A DNA stretch of 26,840 nucleotides, taken from positions 1 through 26,840 of the IMG/VR virus record IMGVR_UViG_3300007819_000003; one strand, written 5' to 3'. Below are positions 8,241-16,036 of the stretch, piece after piece. Every line of letters starts with the position of its first letter. The first letter of the stretch is position 1. Below the pieces are notes generated by a model. The model was not told the DNA's origin. It worked only from the letters and a program-made list of their open reading frames with translations, and searched no databases. The translations under genes and the position numbers were made by a program. The stretch comes from a virus.

Positions 8241-8501
8241 TTAAGCCCCTCCCTGGGCGAGAACGGTGACTGTGCCATTCGAAGAGATGGATTTGAGATG
8301 CCCATCCACAGCATCGCAGTAGATAACGAATCCGCTCGTCGGGGCTTGCGGCGCATCCAGCGGCGGATATTTCTGCGGAAAATTCCCCGCGAACTGCTGC
8401 GAGAAATACCTATGCCAGACCACAGAGATCTTCCTTCCGGTCTCATCAATGAGCGGAGCAGTCGGTGCTGGAAGCGCCGAGAGATTCGCAGCAGCTGGCA
8501 T
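8241..8501 (-). CDS. small phage protein after the gp10-like gene
   Basis: The product is 86 aa. The N-terminal part holds PLIDETGRKISVVWHRYFSQ, a pattern often seen in small proteins and fibre N termini of podovirus-type phages (a Pro/Asp/Gly turn, then W-x-R-Y/F-F). The rest is short strands with Gly and Thr (GFVIYCDAVDGHLKSISSNG). It follows the gp10-like gene by one base (TGAGATG), the place where P22 carries its tail-needle gene gp26, but it is far shorter than gp26 (233 aa) and shows no long coiled coil, so I do not call it a needle. A competing frame at 8234-8506 overlaps it and lacks phage-like content. The coding call is good, the function unknown. Confidence 0.7.
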   Translation of the reverse strand: MPAAANLSALPAPTAPLIDETGRKISVVWHRYFSQQFAGNFPQKYPPLDAPQAPTSGFVIYCDAVDGHLKSISSNGTVTVLAQGGA

Positions 8502-8502
8502 C

Positions 8503-9927
8503 TCATCCGTCCGTCATCTGGAAATCAACATACGCGCCATTCAGCGCAGCCTGGGCATTGAAGCTCCATTCCAGCTCGAACACGACATCTCGCGCGAGGC
8601 CCAACTGGCGCCACTGAGGCACACGCAGATAATCGCCGAGGGCACCGAGGCTCATAAGCATCGGTTGACCCCAGCTCCGCCCACGGGTCTGCGAGACTCG
8701 AAGGGAGACCTGGGCTTCCTCTGGCAAGTCCTGGCCGACCTCGAATTCCGCCTGGAATTGCTTGTACTCCGCGGCCCGTCCCCCGGAGACAGAGTGCGGA
8801 AACCCGCGAACTCGAATGACATCATTATCATCATCGAGATAAGTCTGCGAATCCAGCTCATACAGCGTTCCATTCTGCCAGTCTCCGACGTAGTTGAGCC
8901 CATACGCAAAAGCCCCACAAATAGCTCTATGCCGATGGCTCACTCCCTGATTGCTGGCCCAGCTCCACTGATGGATCATGGGAGGCGTATGAGCCATGTC
9001 GAAGACCCAGGTCACATCCGCGCTCGGAAACGTCACCACATAGAACACTCGGCCGAGCATGGAGTAGACCATACCAATGGCGTCGCTTATGGTCGCATAT
9101 GTGGCCATCTCGGCCTCAAGCGCCGGAGTGGAGATCTTTTGCACGCTATATCCGGAGGTTCTGGCGATGGAGCCCTTGCCATTGGCGTTCTGCTCGACGA
9201 AGAAGATGCTATTGTCGTGCGTGGCTACGCTGTCGGGGGCGGCGAGGCCATGTTGGACAAACGCCCCAGGAACCTCCTGGAATGGGAAATTCGGAGCCCC
9301 AGCATTTGCCCAGACCTCCGAGCTCGCCGTGCCCATGAGCCATGCAAGCCGCTCGACGCAGACGACTTTGACGAGGGCATCCGGCGCGGCAGATTTCTGA
9401 GCGATATAGGTCGGGTCGATCTTCTGCGTATTAAGCAGGCTCGAATAGAAGAATCGACTCTTGGGTTTGTTGAAGAGGAAGAAGCCATCCAGGTAATCCA
9501 CCCGATCCGCGCCGAGGAAGCCAGCTTGCGCATATGGTGTCATCAGGCGAGTCTTGAGATCGACCTTGAAGCCCTCACTCGTGCCATCGACGATGATAAG
9601 CACAAGCCCATCATCCTTCATCGAGACCATCCCCGCCGAGGTCCGCAGATTCCCCAGCGCAAGGGCGTTGTAATTTGCGCTGATGTAGTAGACAGTCGCC
9701 CCAGCCACATAGTAGAGATCACCATTTGAGGCCGTATATGCGCCGCGAGCAGGGGCCGGAGTCGCCGGACTCCAGCGGGCAATGAGCCCCGGAGTCGGAT
9801 AGAACGTAAACGGGAAGGGCGAATCTTCGGGGTTCCTATCGCCGTAGAGATTCACACAGCGCTGGGCGCTTGCGATAACCGACCGGCTCATGTAGGAGCC
9901 CTGCGTGAGGGGGATCATCTGTGGCAT
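8503..9927 (-). CDS. P22 gp10-like tail accessory / packaged-DNA stabilisation protein
   Basis: This 474-aa protein is predicted to sit between the portal/gp4-like ring and the tail tip and to help close the head after packaging. Its length is almost that of P22 gp10 (472 aa). The start region QRCVNLYGDRNPEDSPFPF, then FYPTPGL, is typical of the family. Later segments such as DGYF-like YLDGFFLFNK, SSEVWANAGAPNFPFQ and the H-rich HQWSWASNQGVSHR fit its repeated beta-blade structure. It starts with ATG with a strong GGGAGG 9 nt upstream and ends one base before the 86-aa gene. It follows the gp4-like gene by 21 nt, the same order as in P22. Confidence 0.85.
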   Translation of the reverse strand: MPQMIPLTQGSYMSRSVIASAQRCVNLYGDRNPEDSPFPFTFYPTPGLIARWSPATPAPARGAYTASNGDLYYVAGATVYYISANYNALALGNLRTSAGMVSMKDDGLVLIIVDGTSEGFKVDLKTRLMTPYAQAGFLGADRVDYLDGFFLFNKPKSRFFYSSLLNTQKIDPTYIAQKSAAPDALVKVVCVERLAWLMGTASSEVWANAGAPNFPFQEVPGAFVQHGLAAPDSVATHDNSIFFVEQNANGKGSIARTSGYSVQKISTPALEAEMATYATISDAIGMVYSMLGRVFYVVTFPSADVTWVFDMAHTPPMIHQWSWASNQGVSHRHRAICGAFAYGLNYVGDWQNGTLYELDSQTYLDDDNDVIRVRGFPHSVSGGRAAEYKQFQAEFEVGQDLPEEAQVSLRVSQTRGRSWGQPMLMSLGALGDYLRVPQWRQLGLARDVVFELEWSFNAQAALNGAYVDFQMTDG

Positions 9928-9948
9928 CGGCGAGATCCTCCCTTCTTG

Positions 9949-10677
9949 CTAGTTGTTGTCGGAATAGATGTTGTATTTGTAACGCCCGGCGCGGACTGCG
10001 CGAGGGAAGCTCATCGACGAGATCTGCGAATTCGCTCCGCGGAGCACATCGAGAGAGTCCTTCGCTAACACAGCATGAGCCGGGTTGGTCTGGAGACGAT
10101 AATTCGCGCCGAGCCTGACCACGAGATTGTAATATATGGCCATCTCGTATTCTTGCGGGAGATTCAGCAAATCCGCCGGAGTGCTATATTGCTGGAGAAT
10201 TTGCTTGGTGATTATGTGAAGCTCGAAGCCTCCCTGCATCACGGGCCAGGGGTACAGCTTCCCCTGCGGGAACCCAGGATCAAAGAACACAAACTGTGTC
10301 CATGTCTGGAGATGCTTGAGCGAAATCTGTGAGTAGTTCTCATAGGTGTCCAGAATCCGCAGGCGATAATCCACAGGGGTATTCGGCGAGGCATTCAACT
10401 GGCGCATATACGCCGCTTCGAGCTTGTCCGGACGTGGGTCGAGCACAATGTCCCCACCGGGGCCGATAGTGTAAAAGAACGCTCCATTCGCCGTGTGAGC
10501 CGTATCAACGAGCTGATATATCAAATACCGCTTGCGATTCCATTGACTGAGCATATACCCAAGCAGACGAAACGCCTTATTAACTGCGTCCTTCGGAGGA
10601 GGCATACCCACTCCGAAGGCTCCGCAGTCAACAAGGGCGTCTGTGAGCAGATCCTGGACAGTTACTGGCTGTGCCAA
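9949..10677 (-). CDS. P22 gp4-like head-tail adaptor / tail accessory protein
   Basis: This 242-aa protein is predicted to bind below the portal ring. The N-terminal helical part (VQDLLTDALVDCGAFGVG, then AFRLLGYMLSQWNRKRYLIY) is characteristic of the P22 gp4-like family. The C-terminal half has LPQEYEMAIYYNLVVRLGAN and an Arg-rich tail. It is longer than P22 gp4 (166 aa), as seen in many relatives. The start codon is TTG. This start is chosen because AGGAG lies 8 nt upstream and the frame begins MAQPVTVQDLL; the next in-frame Met is about 24 residues on, inside the conserved region. The preceding stop TAG touches this ribosome site, so expression may be coupled to the 155-aa gene. Confidence 0.8.
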   Translation of the reverse strand: MAQPVTVQDLLTDALVDCGAFGVGMPPPKDAVNKAFRLLGYMLSQWNRKRYLIYQLVDTAHTANGAFFYTIGPGGDIVLDPRPDKLEAAYMRQLNASPNTPVDYRLRILDTYENYSQISLKHLQTWTQFVFFDPGFPQGKLYPWPVMQGGFELHIITKQILQQYSTPADLLNLPQEYEMAIYYNLVVRLGANYRLQTNPAHAVLAKDSLDVLRGANSQISSMSFPRAVRAGRYKYNIYSDNN

Positions 10678-10685
10678 GATTCAGG

Positions 10686-10690
10686 CTCCT
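10686..10690 (-). promoter_or_regulatory. ribosome binding site deciding a TTG start
   Basis: On the minus strand this reads AGGAG, 8 nt before the TTG start of the gp4-like gene. It overlaps the stop codon of the 155-aa gene by two bases. Without it the rare TTG would not be a credible start. Confidence 0.7.
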
Positions 10691-11156
10691 ACGTCAGGGA
10701 GTTTCTGTCACCACCACCGACGAGTCCCGCTGGAGGCGGAGGAGGATGCTTCGCTCCCGCAAGCGTCACCGGTGGCGTCCCAGGTACCATGGGTGCGCCA
10801 GCCACCGAAGTCGGAATCATTCCTTCAAGAGCCTTCTTTGCATCTGCAAGCTGGCGCTTGACCTCGACGAGTTCCGCTTCCGCATCCTCGAGGTCCTTCT
10901 TGGTCTCGGCGTTGGCGTTCTTGAGATTCTCGACCTCTGCGATTGTGACATTCGCCGGAGGGCCGACCTTCGGGGCGATATAGCCGTCGGCAACAGCCGT
11001 AGCTTCCTCATTCTCGTCCTCGACGATTCGCGTTCCACCTTGCTTGTTGCTCATCATCAGTGGATAGTGCTGATATTGATACTCTCCGAAGTCCATTCCC
11101 TCGAAGACGCCAGCGTAGTTCTGCTGGACTTTCATTGCGCGATTGACAGGGGGCAT
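10689..11156 (-). CDS. hypothetical coiled-coil protein following the coat gene
   Basis: The product is 155 aa. Residues 1-60 contain an aromatic stretch (FGEYQYQHYPLMM) and an acidic segment (VEDENEEATAVADGY). Residues about 71-112 form a strong heptad-like coiled coil (EVENLKNANAETKKDLEDAE). The tail is Pro/Gly-rich with a run of five prolines at 138-142. No family was recognised. A small gene between coat and gp4-like genes could encode a decoration, head-completion or assembly factor, but that is positional inference only. The ATG start has GGAG 7 nt upstream, and the gene follows the coat stop by 46 nt. Confidence 0.65.
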   Translation of the reverse strand: MPPVNRAMKVQQNYAGVFEGMDFGEYQYQHYPLMMSNKQGGTRIVEDENEEATAVADGYIAPKVGPPANVTIAEVENLKNANAETKKDLEDAEAELVEVKRQLADAKKALEGMIPTSVAGAPMVPGTPPVTLAGAKHPPPPPAGLVGGGDRNSLT

Positions 11157-11202
11157 CTTGATTCTCCGTTCTTGGTTTCTTGTCTAGACGAAAGCGTCGC
11201 CT

Positions 11203-12426
11203 TTACGGCACGCTGTCCGCAACCACAACCGCCCACTCCGGCCGAACCCAGAGCCATCCGAACAGTACATCCAACCTCGAGACGAACTGGTCTGTGAGGG
11301 TGATGTAGTCCGAGAGGAATCTCATGGAGATTCCGTCGTAGACTTCGCGATCGACCTCATGAACGCCCTTGGGCATCGGCAAGTCCGCCGTGACCATCGT
11401 GACCGCCTCGGGAGCGAACGCCAAGTTCTTGCGGTAGTTCTCACCGCTCTTGGAGACCGGAGTTACCGCAGCTCCGTTCGCCGGAGAGGCCGTGACAGTC
11501 TGGTATTGCACAGCATTGCCGGCCACAGGCGGCACAATCGCAGGGTAGATCGCCAGCGCAGTCGAGCCTGTTGGAGCAGCTGCAGTGAGCACAAACTGCG
11601 CAAGGGCGCCATTGTCCATGTCCGTCACGCGATTGACGCTATTCACGCCAGCAATCGTGACAATACCACCCTGGACTAGCGGCCCCGCCGTGGCGTTCAC
11701 AACAAGCGAAAGCCCCGTCTGATTCGCACCATTCACCGTAGGTGCCGTGACCCAAGCTCCCGTGAGATGCTTGATGACGGTCTGATCCATCTTCCAGTCG
11801 AACCCAAGGGTGTCCTTGGAGATCATTCCGGTCTCGTATTGCTCGCCGATTTTCACCTGCGGATTGAACAGGCCCTTGAGCGAGTCGACAGTCTTCGCCT
11901 GGGTGAACTGATCCATGATGATCTGCCTGCGGGCTTTCGGAGCGGACTGCGCGTCGAGATACGCCCCCGCGAGCAGCCACGTGAGCGCCACGGGCGGAAT
12001 CACTGCACCCGTGTTGTCCGTGTTCGAGACGTAATTGCTGACGCCACCCTCAGAGCCATTCATGATTGTCTGGGCGACGTTGCCGGCGAGCTTGTTCACC
12101 ATGGGCTCAAGCACGCGCTCGGAAAAGTCATCGAGCTTGAGCTTGCGTTGAGCACTGGTGAAGCCCACGTCCACATGCCGCTGTGTGGCGATGCTTATCG
12201 CAGTGTTGGTTTCGTTGGTGTCCTGGACGCTCAGCCCCGGTCCGTCCGTGACTGTATAGTCATTGGGCAGACGGATCTTGAGCGTGTCGCCAATCTTCGC
12301 ACCATCAACTCCGAACTCGGAGTCATACTGCCTGTCCAGGCTCATGATGAAAGCATTCGTGTTTCGAAACAGCATCACAGCTTCTCGCGTGATCTGAATC
12401 GTGGTCAGAAGCTGATTGCCAGCCAT
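11203..12426 (-). CDS. major coat protein, P22 gp5-like
   Basis: This 407-aa protein forms the icosahedral shell. The N-terminal MAGNQLLTTIQITREAVMLF, the DTLKIRLP strand, the QRHVDVGFTSAQRKLKLDDF region and the later LLAGAYLDAQSAPKA-RR-I segment are characteristic of P22-type coats. The length is near P22 gp5 (430 aa). A Thr/Ala/Val-rich block around 225-310 (NATAGPLVQGGIVTIAGVNS) is in the place of the inserted domain of that family. There is no cysteine. The ATG has GAGG about 10 nt upstream. The gene is preceded by the largest non-coding gap in the window (174 nt), which holds a hairpin, and follows the scaffold gene as in P22. Confidence 0.9.
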   Translation of the reverse strand: MAGNQLLTTIQITREAVMLFRNTNAFIMSLDRQYDSEFGVDGAKIGDTLKIRLPNDYTVTDGPGLSVQDTNETNTAISIATQRHVDVGFTSAQRKLKLDDFSERVLEPMVNKLAGNVAQTIMNGSEGGVSNYVSNTDNTGAVIPPVALTWLLAGAYLDAQSAPKARRQIIMDQFTQAKTVDSLKGLFNPQVKIGEQYETGMISKDTLGFDWKMDQTVIKHLTGAWVTAPTVNGANQTGLSLVVNATAGPLVQGGIVTIAGVNSVNRVTDMDNGALAQFVLTAAAPTGSTALAIYPAIVPPVAGNAVQYQTVTASPANGAAVTPVSKSGENYRKNLAFAPEAVTMVTADLPMPKGVHEVDREVYDGISMRFLSDYITLTDQFVSRLDVLFGWLWVRPEWAVVVADSVP

Positions 12427-12600
12427 CGAAGGAAGTCCTCTTTTGAGTTGCCCACGAGGACAATTCCTCTGGGCTCATTCTCGCAAGAGGGAAAGACCTG
12501 TTGCAGTCCCTCTTATCTTTGAGATTGGCTAGATCTCGGACTTCCGCCCTTTGCAGCAGCTTCGAGGCCAAGCCCCAGGTGCTGCAGAACCCTTCGAGCT
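12427..12600 (-). other. 174-nt leader between scaffold and coat genes
   Basis: This is the largest gap between genes in the window. It contains the hairpin described at 12485-12514 and the coat ribosome site, and no convincing sigma-70 promoter. A short open frame crosses it and runs into the coat gene but looks like a shadow. The gap may carry a control element that raises coat expression above the neighbouring genes. Confidence 0.4.
12485..12514 (-). repeat. perfect 8-bp inverted repeat upstream of the coat gene
   Basis: AAGAGGGA at 12485-12492 and its exact complement TCCCTCTT at 12507-12514 flank a 14-nt loop. On the transcribed (minus) strand no T-run follows the stem, so it is not a canonical intrinsic terminator. 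It could be an mRNA-processing or stability hairpin for the coat transcript. Confidence 0.4.
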
Positions 12601-13374
12601 CTAGGCGCGTCTTTTTGCCCTCTCCGCATTACGTTTACGGAACCACTCGTCTGGAGAGTCCTCGTCCTTCAAGCCGACGTTGGGGGCACTACCGCCCACG
12701 CCCTCCGGAATCGGCTCCGGAGCTCCAGAGATTTTCGCCGGGGCGCTTGCCCCAAGCTTCATGGCAAACTTCGCCAGCGCTGCGCCCTTCTGGGCCGGAG
12801 GCAACGCGGCAATCCGCACAGCCTCATTCATATCCTTGCCCAGCGCGTAGATGATCTCATGCCCATTGCCGAGCTCATGCGCGATTGATATCATGTCTGG
12901 GGATAGGGCCTGCACACGATCGAGATTCTGAATCGTGGCGACCCAGTCATTCGGATGGGCCTTTGCACCCTCATTGGCGATATTCGCGACTTGACTCTGG
13001 ATTCTCTCCTGCTCGACGCGCTCATTCGCAAGCTGCTGCGCTCGACGGTCAATCTCCCCTGCGTCGAATACAGGGGCGACAGGGACAGGAGCTATCGCCG
13101 CTGTCAGGGGAGGGACCTGCCCAGCAGGAGTCCCTCCTGTCCCTGCCTTTGCCTTGAGCTCCTCAATCTCACGAAGAGCCGCTTTCTTGTCTGCTGTGAG
13201 GCGATCAATGCGCTCAAGCGCCCATTTGGGCGGGGTGTCCCCAACAGGAGCAACTGCAGGAGCTACAGCTGCCGGCTCGACTGCTGCAGGAACAACTGCA
13301 GGATCTGACACTACAGCCGGAACGACTGCAGCAACAGCAGGAACTACTTCAGCAACTTCGCCTGGGCCACTCAT
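12601..13374 (-). CDS. scaffolding protein
   Basis: This 257-aa protein is predicted to direct coat assembly and then leave the procapsid. It lies between portal-side genes and the coat gene, as P22 gp8 (303 aa) does. Residues 1-45 are a low-complexity Ala/Val/Pro region built on VVPA-like units. Residues about 50-75 (WALERIDRLTADKKAALREI) and 105-130 (DRRAQQLANERVEQERIQSQ) look like coiled coil. The last residues EWFRKRNAERAKRRA are strongly basic and helical, resembling the basic C-terminal coat-binding helix-turn-helix of P22-type scaffolds. It has no cysteine and is otherwise charged and helical. The ATG has GGGAG about 10 nt upstream. The assignment rests on position and composition. Confidence 0.75.
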   Translation of the reverse strand: MSGPGEVAEVVPAVAAVVPAVVSDPAVVPAAVEPAAVAPAVAPVGDTPPKWALERIDRLTADKKAALREIEELKAKAGTGGTPAGQVPPLTAAIAPVPVAPVFDAGEIDRRAQQLANERVEQERIQSQVANIANEGAKAHPNDWVATIQNLDRVQALSPDMISIAHELGNGHEIIYALGKDMNEAVRIAALPPAQKGAALAKFAMKLGASAPAKISGAPEPIPEGVGGSAPNVGLKDEDSPDEWFRKRNAERAKRRA

Positions 13375-13391
13375 ATGCTATTCTCTCCCTC

Positions 13392-13811
13392 TCATAGCCG
13401 AAACAACGGACTCAAGGTCTTGTCTTTCGCCCGCAATTGACCGTCCAGAATCAATGCACTATATATGATGTCTTTCAAGCTCTGTGCGCAGTCTCCGGCG
13501 AGCATCTTGGCTAAAGTGGCCCGAGCATCATCGAGCATACGAGGCCACATTTGCTTCACGAATTCTTCCTGCATCTTCTCGAGCGGCAAGTCCGGACACA
13601 TCCGCTTCCACATCTCGTAGTTCTGATTATCCCGCATCCCATCCTCATAGATCGCCGCTGCGAGCTCCTTCGCCGTAGATCTCACAAGCTCATGACAATA
13701 TTGGACGTTCTTGTGAGGCTTCCCATTTAGCATCATCAAACCCGCCGAGGCCCGCGAGGCCATTGCAGAAGCCTTGAGCGCGGAGCGCAGTCTCGGATCA
13801 ATCTCCGGCAT
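13392..13811 (-). CDS. hypothetical protein between portal and scaffold genes
   Basis: This 139-aa protein is mostly helical, with MPEIDPRLRSALKASAMASR at the start, a Met/Trp-rich middle (MWKRMCPDLPLEKMQEEFVK) and a final helix. I do not recognise the family. A gene in this place in P22-like phages may assist procapsid assembly, but nothing in the sequence proves it. Two starts are possible: a TTG overlapping the portal stop and an ATG two codons later. The ATG is chosen because AGGAGG lies 8 nt before it, while the TTG would be only 2 nt from that site. Confidence 0.65.
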   Translation of the reverse strand: MPEIDPRLRSALKASAMASRASAGLMMLNGKPHKNVQYCHELVRSTAKELAAAIYEDGMRDNQNYEMWKRMCPDLPLEKMQEEFVKQMWPRMLDDARATLAKMLAGDCAQSLKDIIYSALILDGQLRAKDKTLSPLFRL

Positions 13812-13813
13812 TT

Positions 13814-16033
13814 TCAAACCCTCCTGTAATTCGACATTGCAGCGAAATCTCGCCCGTACGCCTGCCCATCAGCGCCGAATTTCACCCCCTGCTGCTTTGG
13901 AGGCTGTTGGAACTCAAGCGGAAGCCGTGCCTGCCCCATCGAGCTGAGTGCCGGCTCGCTCGCATCTGCTGCGGGAGTCACGTCGATTCCGAGAGCTTCT
14001 CGAAGCGTATCCTGCACAAGGGCTTTCAACTCTCCTGCGTCCATGGCCTGGTCTCCGATGACTTTGAGCCGCGCAGTGACGGCATTAAACGCATCAATGA
14101 GCTTCGCCTGATCCTTACCCTTGAGCTCCAGATCAAGCTTGGATTTGTCCTGCAGCAACGTGACAATGCTTTCCTGCAGAGCACTGATGCGCTGCTGCAT
14201 GGCTTGCTCCTGCGGGGTCGGACCCTCGCCTTTCGCCTGCGGCGGCAGCATTCGATACAGCCTCTCCGCGGCGATCTCGCTCATCGGGAAGTCCCCCGAG
14301 CGCAGCAGCAAATCCCCCAAAATCGGAATCATCTGTGGGGCTTGCCCCAGCAGCTGCGACAGCGCCGTGAATGCCTCTTGGCGCTTCGTTCCCCAATCAG
14401 GCCCAACATCTGCAATGACCTCATAATCCCCTACAGAGGGATTGAAAATCCGCTGGAGCGCCTCTGAGTTCTCCTGCTGGACTTCCTGGTAAGCTTTCTG
14501 GGCTCCGGGGTCGATTTGAACCTCGATGGTCTTGCCATCCTCCTGGATTATCTGGAGAATCCGCGGGGTGTCATAGATATGCGGCGCGAGGTCCTTGATG
14601 ATTTTCGCCGTGTAGCGCACCCCTATGGCGAGGGCATCCACAAAATGATACGTCGAGGTATCGGCTTGTCTCTGACGCTCCCCAATGGCCTTCGCAGAGC
14701 GCTCGTTCCCTGGCGCTCCCATCGTCGCGGCATATTGCCCACTGGCGACAGTAATCTCATCCGAGGCAATTCGCATTCCCTCGATGCACAAAGGTGCCGC
14801 AATCGGCGGCTGATTCCGCACCGGCGCCGCAATAGGCTTCCCATCTTCCGAGAGCGAATTATACAGCAACACGGACTTGTTCTGAATATTGCTCTCGTTC
14901 CAGTCCTTCTCATGATCCTCGATCGCCTCGGCCGGGGCAAGCCAGGGGGTTTTTGTCTGCAGCGCGCCGTATTCGACAGCCGAGCTCGAGAAATAATTAT
15001 ACATCCTCTGGGGGTCCTTCAGATTCCTCACGTGCCCTCTGCGATCGAAGACATTATCGATGATTGTCTCCTCTCCCGAGATCTGCACAATTGGAATGTA
15101 TTTCCCAGGATAATCGCGCTTCTCAACAAGCTTATCCCCGACGATGAAATACCACTTCACATTCGCCCGCAGCACATCCCGCTTGCGCGTCTTCCCATCG
15201 GCCTCAACCCTTTCGAGAATTTCCTTGGGCATTTCGCTCTTATAGACCATCATGGGCTCGGGAGAGTTCTCCATGAAATACGCATACAGCGTATCAGGAG
15301 TCATCTCCTGCCTGTAGAATTCACAGACTCTGATATGGTCCTTCGTGACCCATTCAGTCCCGCCCTCCAAGGAGAGCTCACTCGGAAGCTCCTTGAATTT
15401 CGGATACTTCTTTGCGAAGAGCTCCTGCGGTACGTCCTCCGTAATGAAGCCGAATTTGGCGTCGCTGCGGTCCGGCTCCTTCGCGTCCATGTCCAGGAGT
15501 ACGGACCAGGGGTTTTTCACCTGCCGGATGTAGATTTCCTGATCGAAGCTCGCAGCGCTGACATATTCGCATTTGACGATCCAGAACCCGAAGCCCATCT
15601 GAACCATGAAGCTCGTCGCATTGTCGTAGCACGCCTGAGCGAGGCTTTGCGCCTCAATATGCCTGGAGATGCCGTTCCAGATCTGCGCGCTCTGCGCCGT
15701 GGCTCCATTCCCCACAGGCCGGAATTTCATCGAGGGCTTGTTTTTCTTCGCGTCATTTGTGATTTGCAGACAATTCTGCCGGACCTTATTGATTGTCAGA
15801 ATCGGCTTATCCGACTCCGGTCCACCCATCGCCGTCAGCACATCCCCCGGCCACTGATAGTTGTTCTCCGAATCGCCATTGGCGAACTTGTAGTCCTCAA
15901 GCGCCACCTGCCGCGAAGCCTGCTCCCAGTCATAACATCTCTGCCATTTCTCCTGGGCGTCTCGCACCACAGATTCCTCGAAGGTCTCGTCTTCTTCGAG
16001 CTCGTCAGCGACGCCGAGCATTTTCTTGCCCAT
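13814..16033 (-). CDS. portal protein, P22 gp1-like
   Basis: This 739-aa protein would form the dodecameric DNA gate at the capsid vertex; the P22 portal has 725 aa. Family-typical segments are visible: the early DYKFANGDSENNYQWPGDVL, then KPILTINKVRQNCLQITNDA, a region with KNKPSMKFRPVGNGAT, and NPWSVLLDMDAKEPDRSDAK. The segment ASGQYAATMGAPGNERSAKA is followed by GERQRQADTSTYHFVDALAI. The C-terminal quarter is Gln-rich and helical (EQAMQQRISALQESIVTLLQ), probably the wing/barrel part. The ATG lies 3 nt after the terminase stop with GGGGAG 7 nt upstream. TerL-portal-scaffold-coat is the standard P22 order. Confidence 0.93.
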   Translation of the reverse strand: MGKKMLGVADELEEDETFEESVVRDAQEKWQRCYDWEQASRQVALEDYKFANGDSENNYQWPGDVLTAMGGPESDKPILTINKVRQNCLQITNDAKKNKPSMKFRPVGNGATAQSAQIWNGISRHIEAQSLAQACYDNATSFMVQMGFGFWIVKCEYVSAASFDQEIYIRQVKNPWSVLLDMDAKEPDRSDAKFGFITEDVPQELFAKKYPKFKELPSELSLEGGTEWVTKDHIRVCEFYRQEMTPDTLYAYFMENSPEPMMVYKSEMPKEILERVEADGKTRKRDVLRANVKWYFIVGDKLVEKRDYPGKYIPIVQISGEETIIDNVFDRRGHVRNLKDPQRMYNYFSSSAVEYGALQTKTPWLAPAEAIEDHEKDWNESNIQNKSVLLYNSLSEDGKPIAAPVRNQPPIAAPLCIEGMRIASDEITVASGQYAATMGAPGNERSAKAIGERQRQADTSTYHFVDALAIGVRYTAKIIKDLAPHIYDTPRILQIIQEDGKTIEVQIDPGAQKAYQEVQQENSEALQRIFNPSVGDYEVIADVGPDWGTKRQEAFTALSQLLGQAPQMIPILGDLLLRSGDFPMSEIAAERLYRMLPPQAKGEGPTPQEQAMQQRISALQESIVTLLQDKSKLDLELKGKDQAKLIDAFNAVTARLKVIGDQAMDAGELKALVQDTLREALGIDVTPAADASEPALSSMGQARLPLEFQQPPKQQGVKFGADGQAYGRDFAAMSNYRRV

Positions 16034-16036
16034 CTT

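Noticed and set aside
8234-8506. A 90-codon minus-strand frame over the 86-aa gene
   Set aside because: It is very Arg-rich and looks like an out-of-frame reading; the competing 86-aa frame has phage-like content and proper spacing to both neighbours.
8449-9729. A 426-codon plus-strand open frame opposite the gp10-like gene
   Set aside because: It is antisense to a convincing gp10-like protein and has the Arg/Ile/His-rich composition of a shadow.
11187-11198. A 4-bp stem (GACG/CGTC) after the coat stop codon as a terminator
   Set aside because: The stem is very short and no T-run follows on the transcribed strand.
12323-12571. An 82-codon minus-strand frame crossing the gap before the coat gene
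   Set aside because: More than 100 nt lie inside the coat gene in another frame, the product is charged and irregular, and no good ribosome site was seen. It is treated as a shadow.
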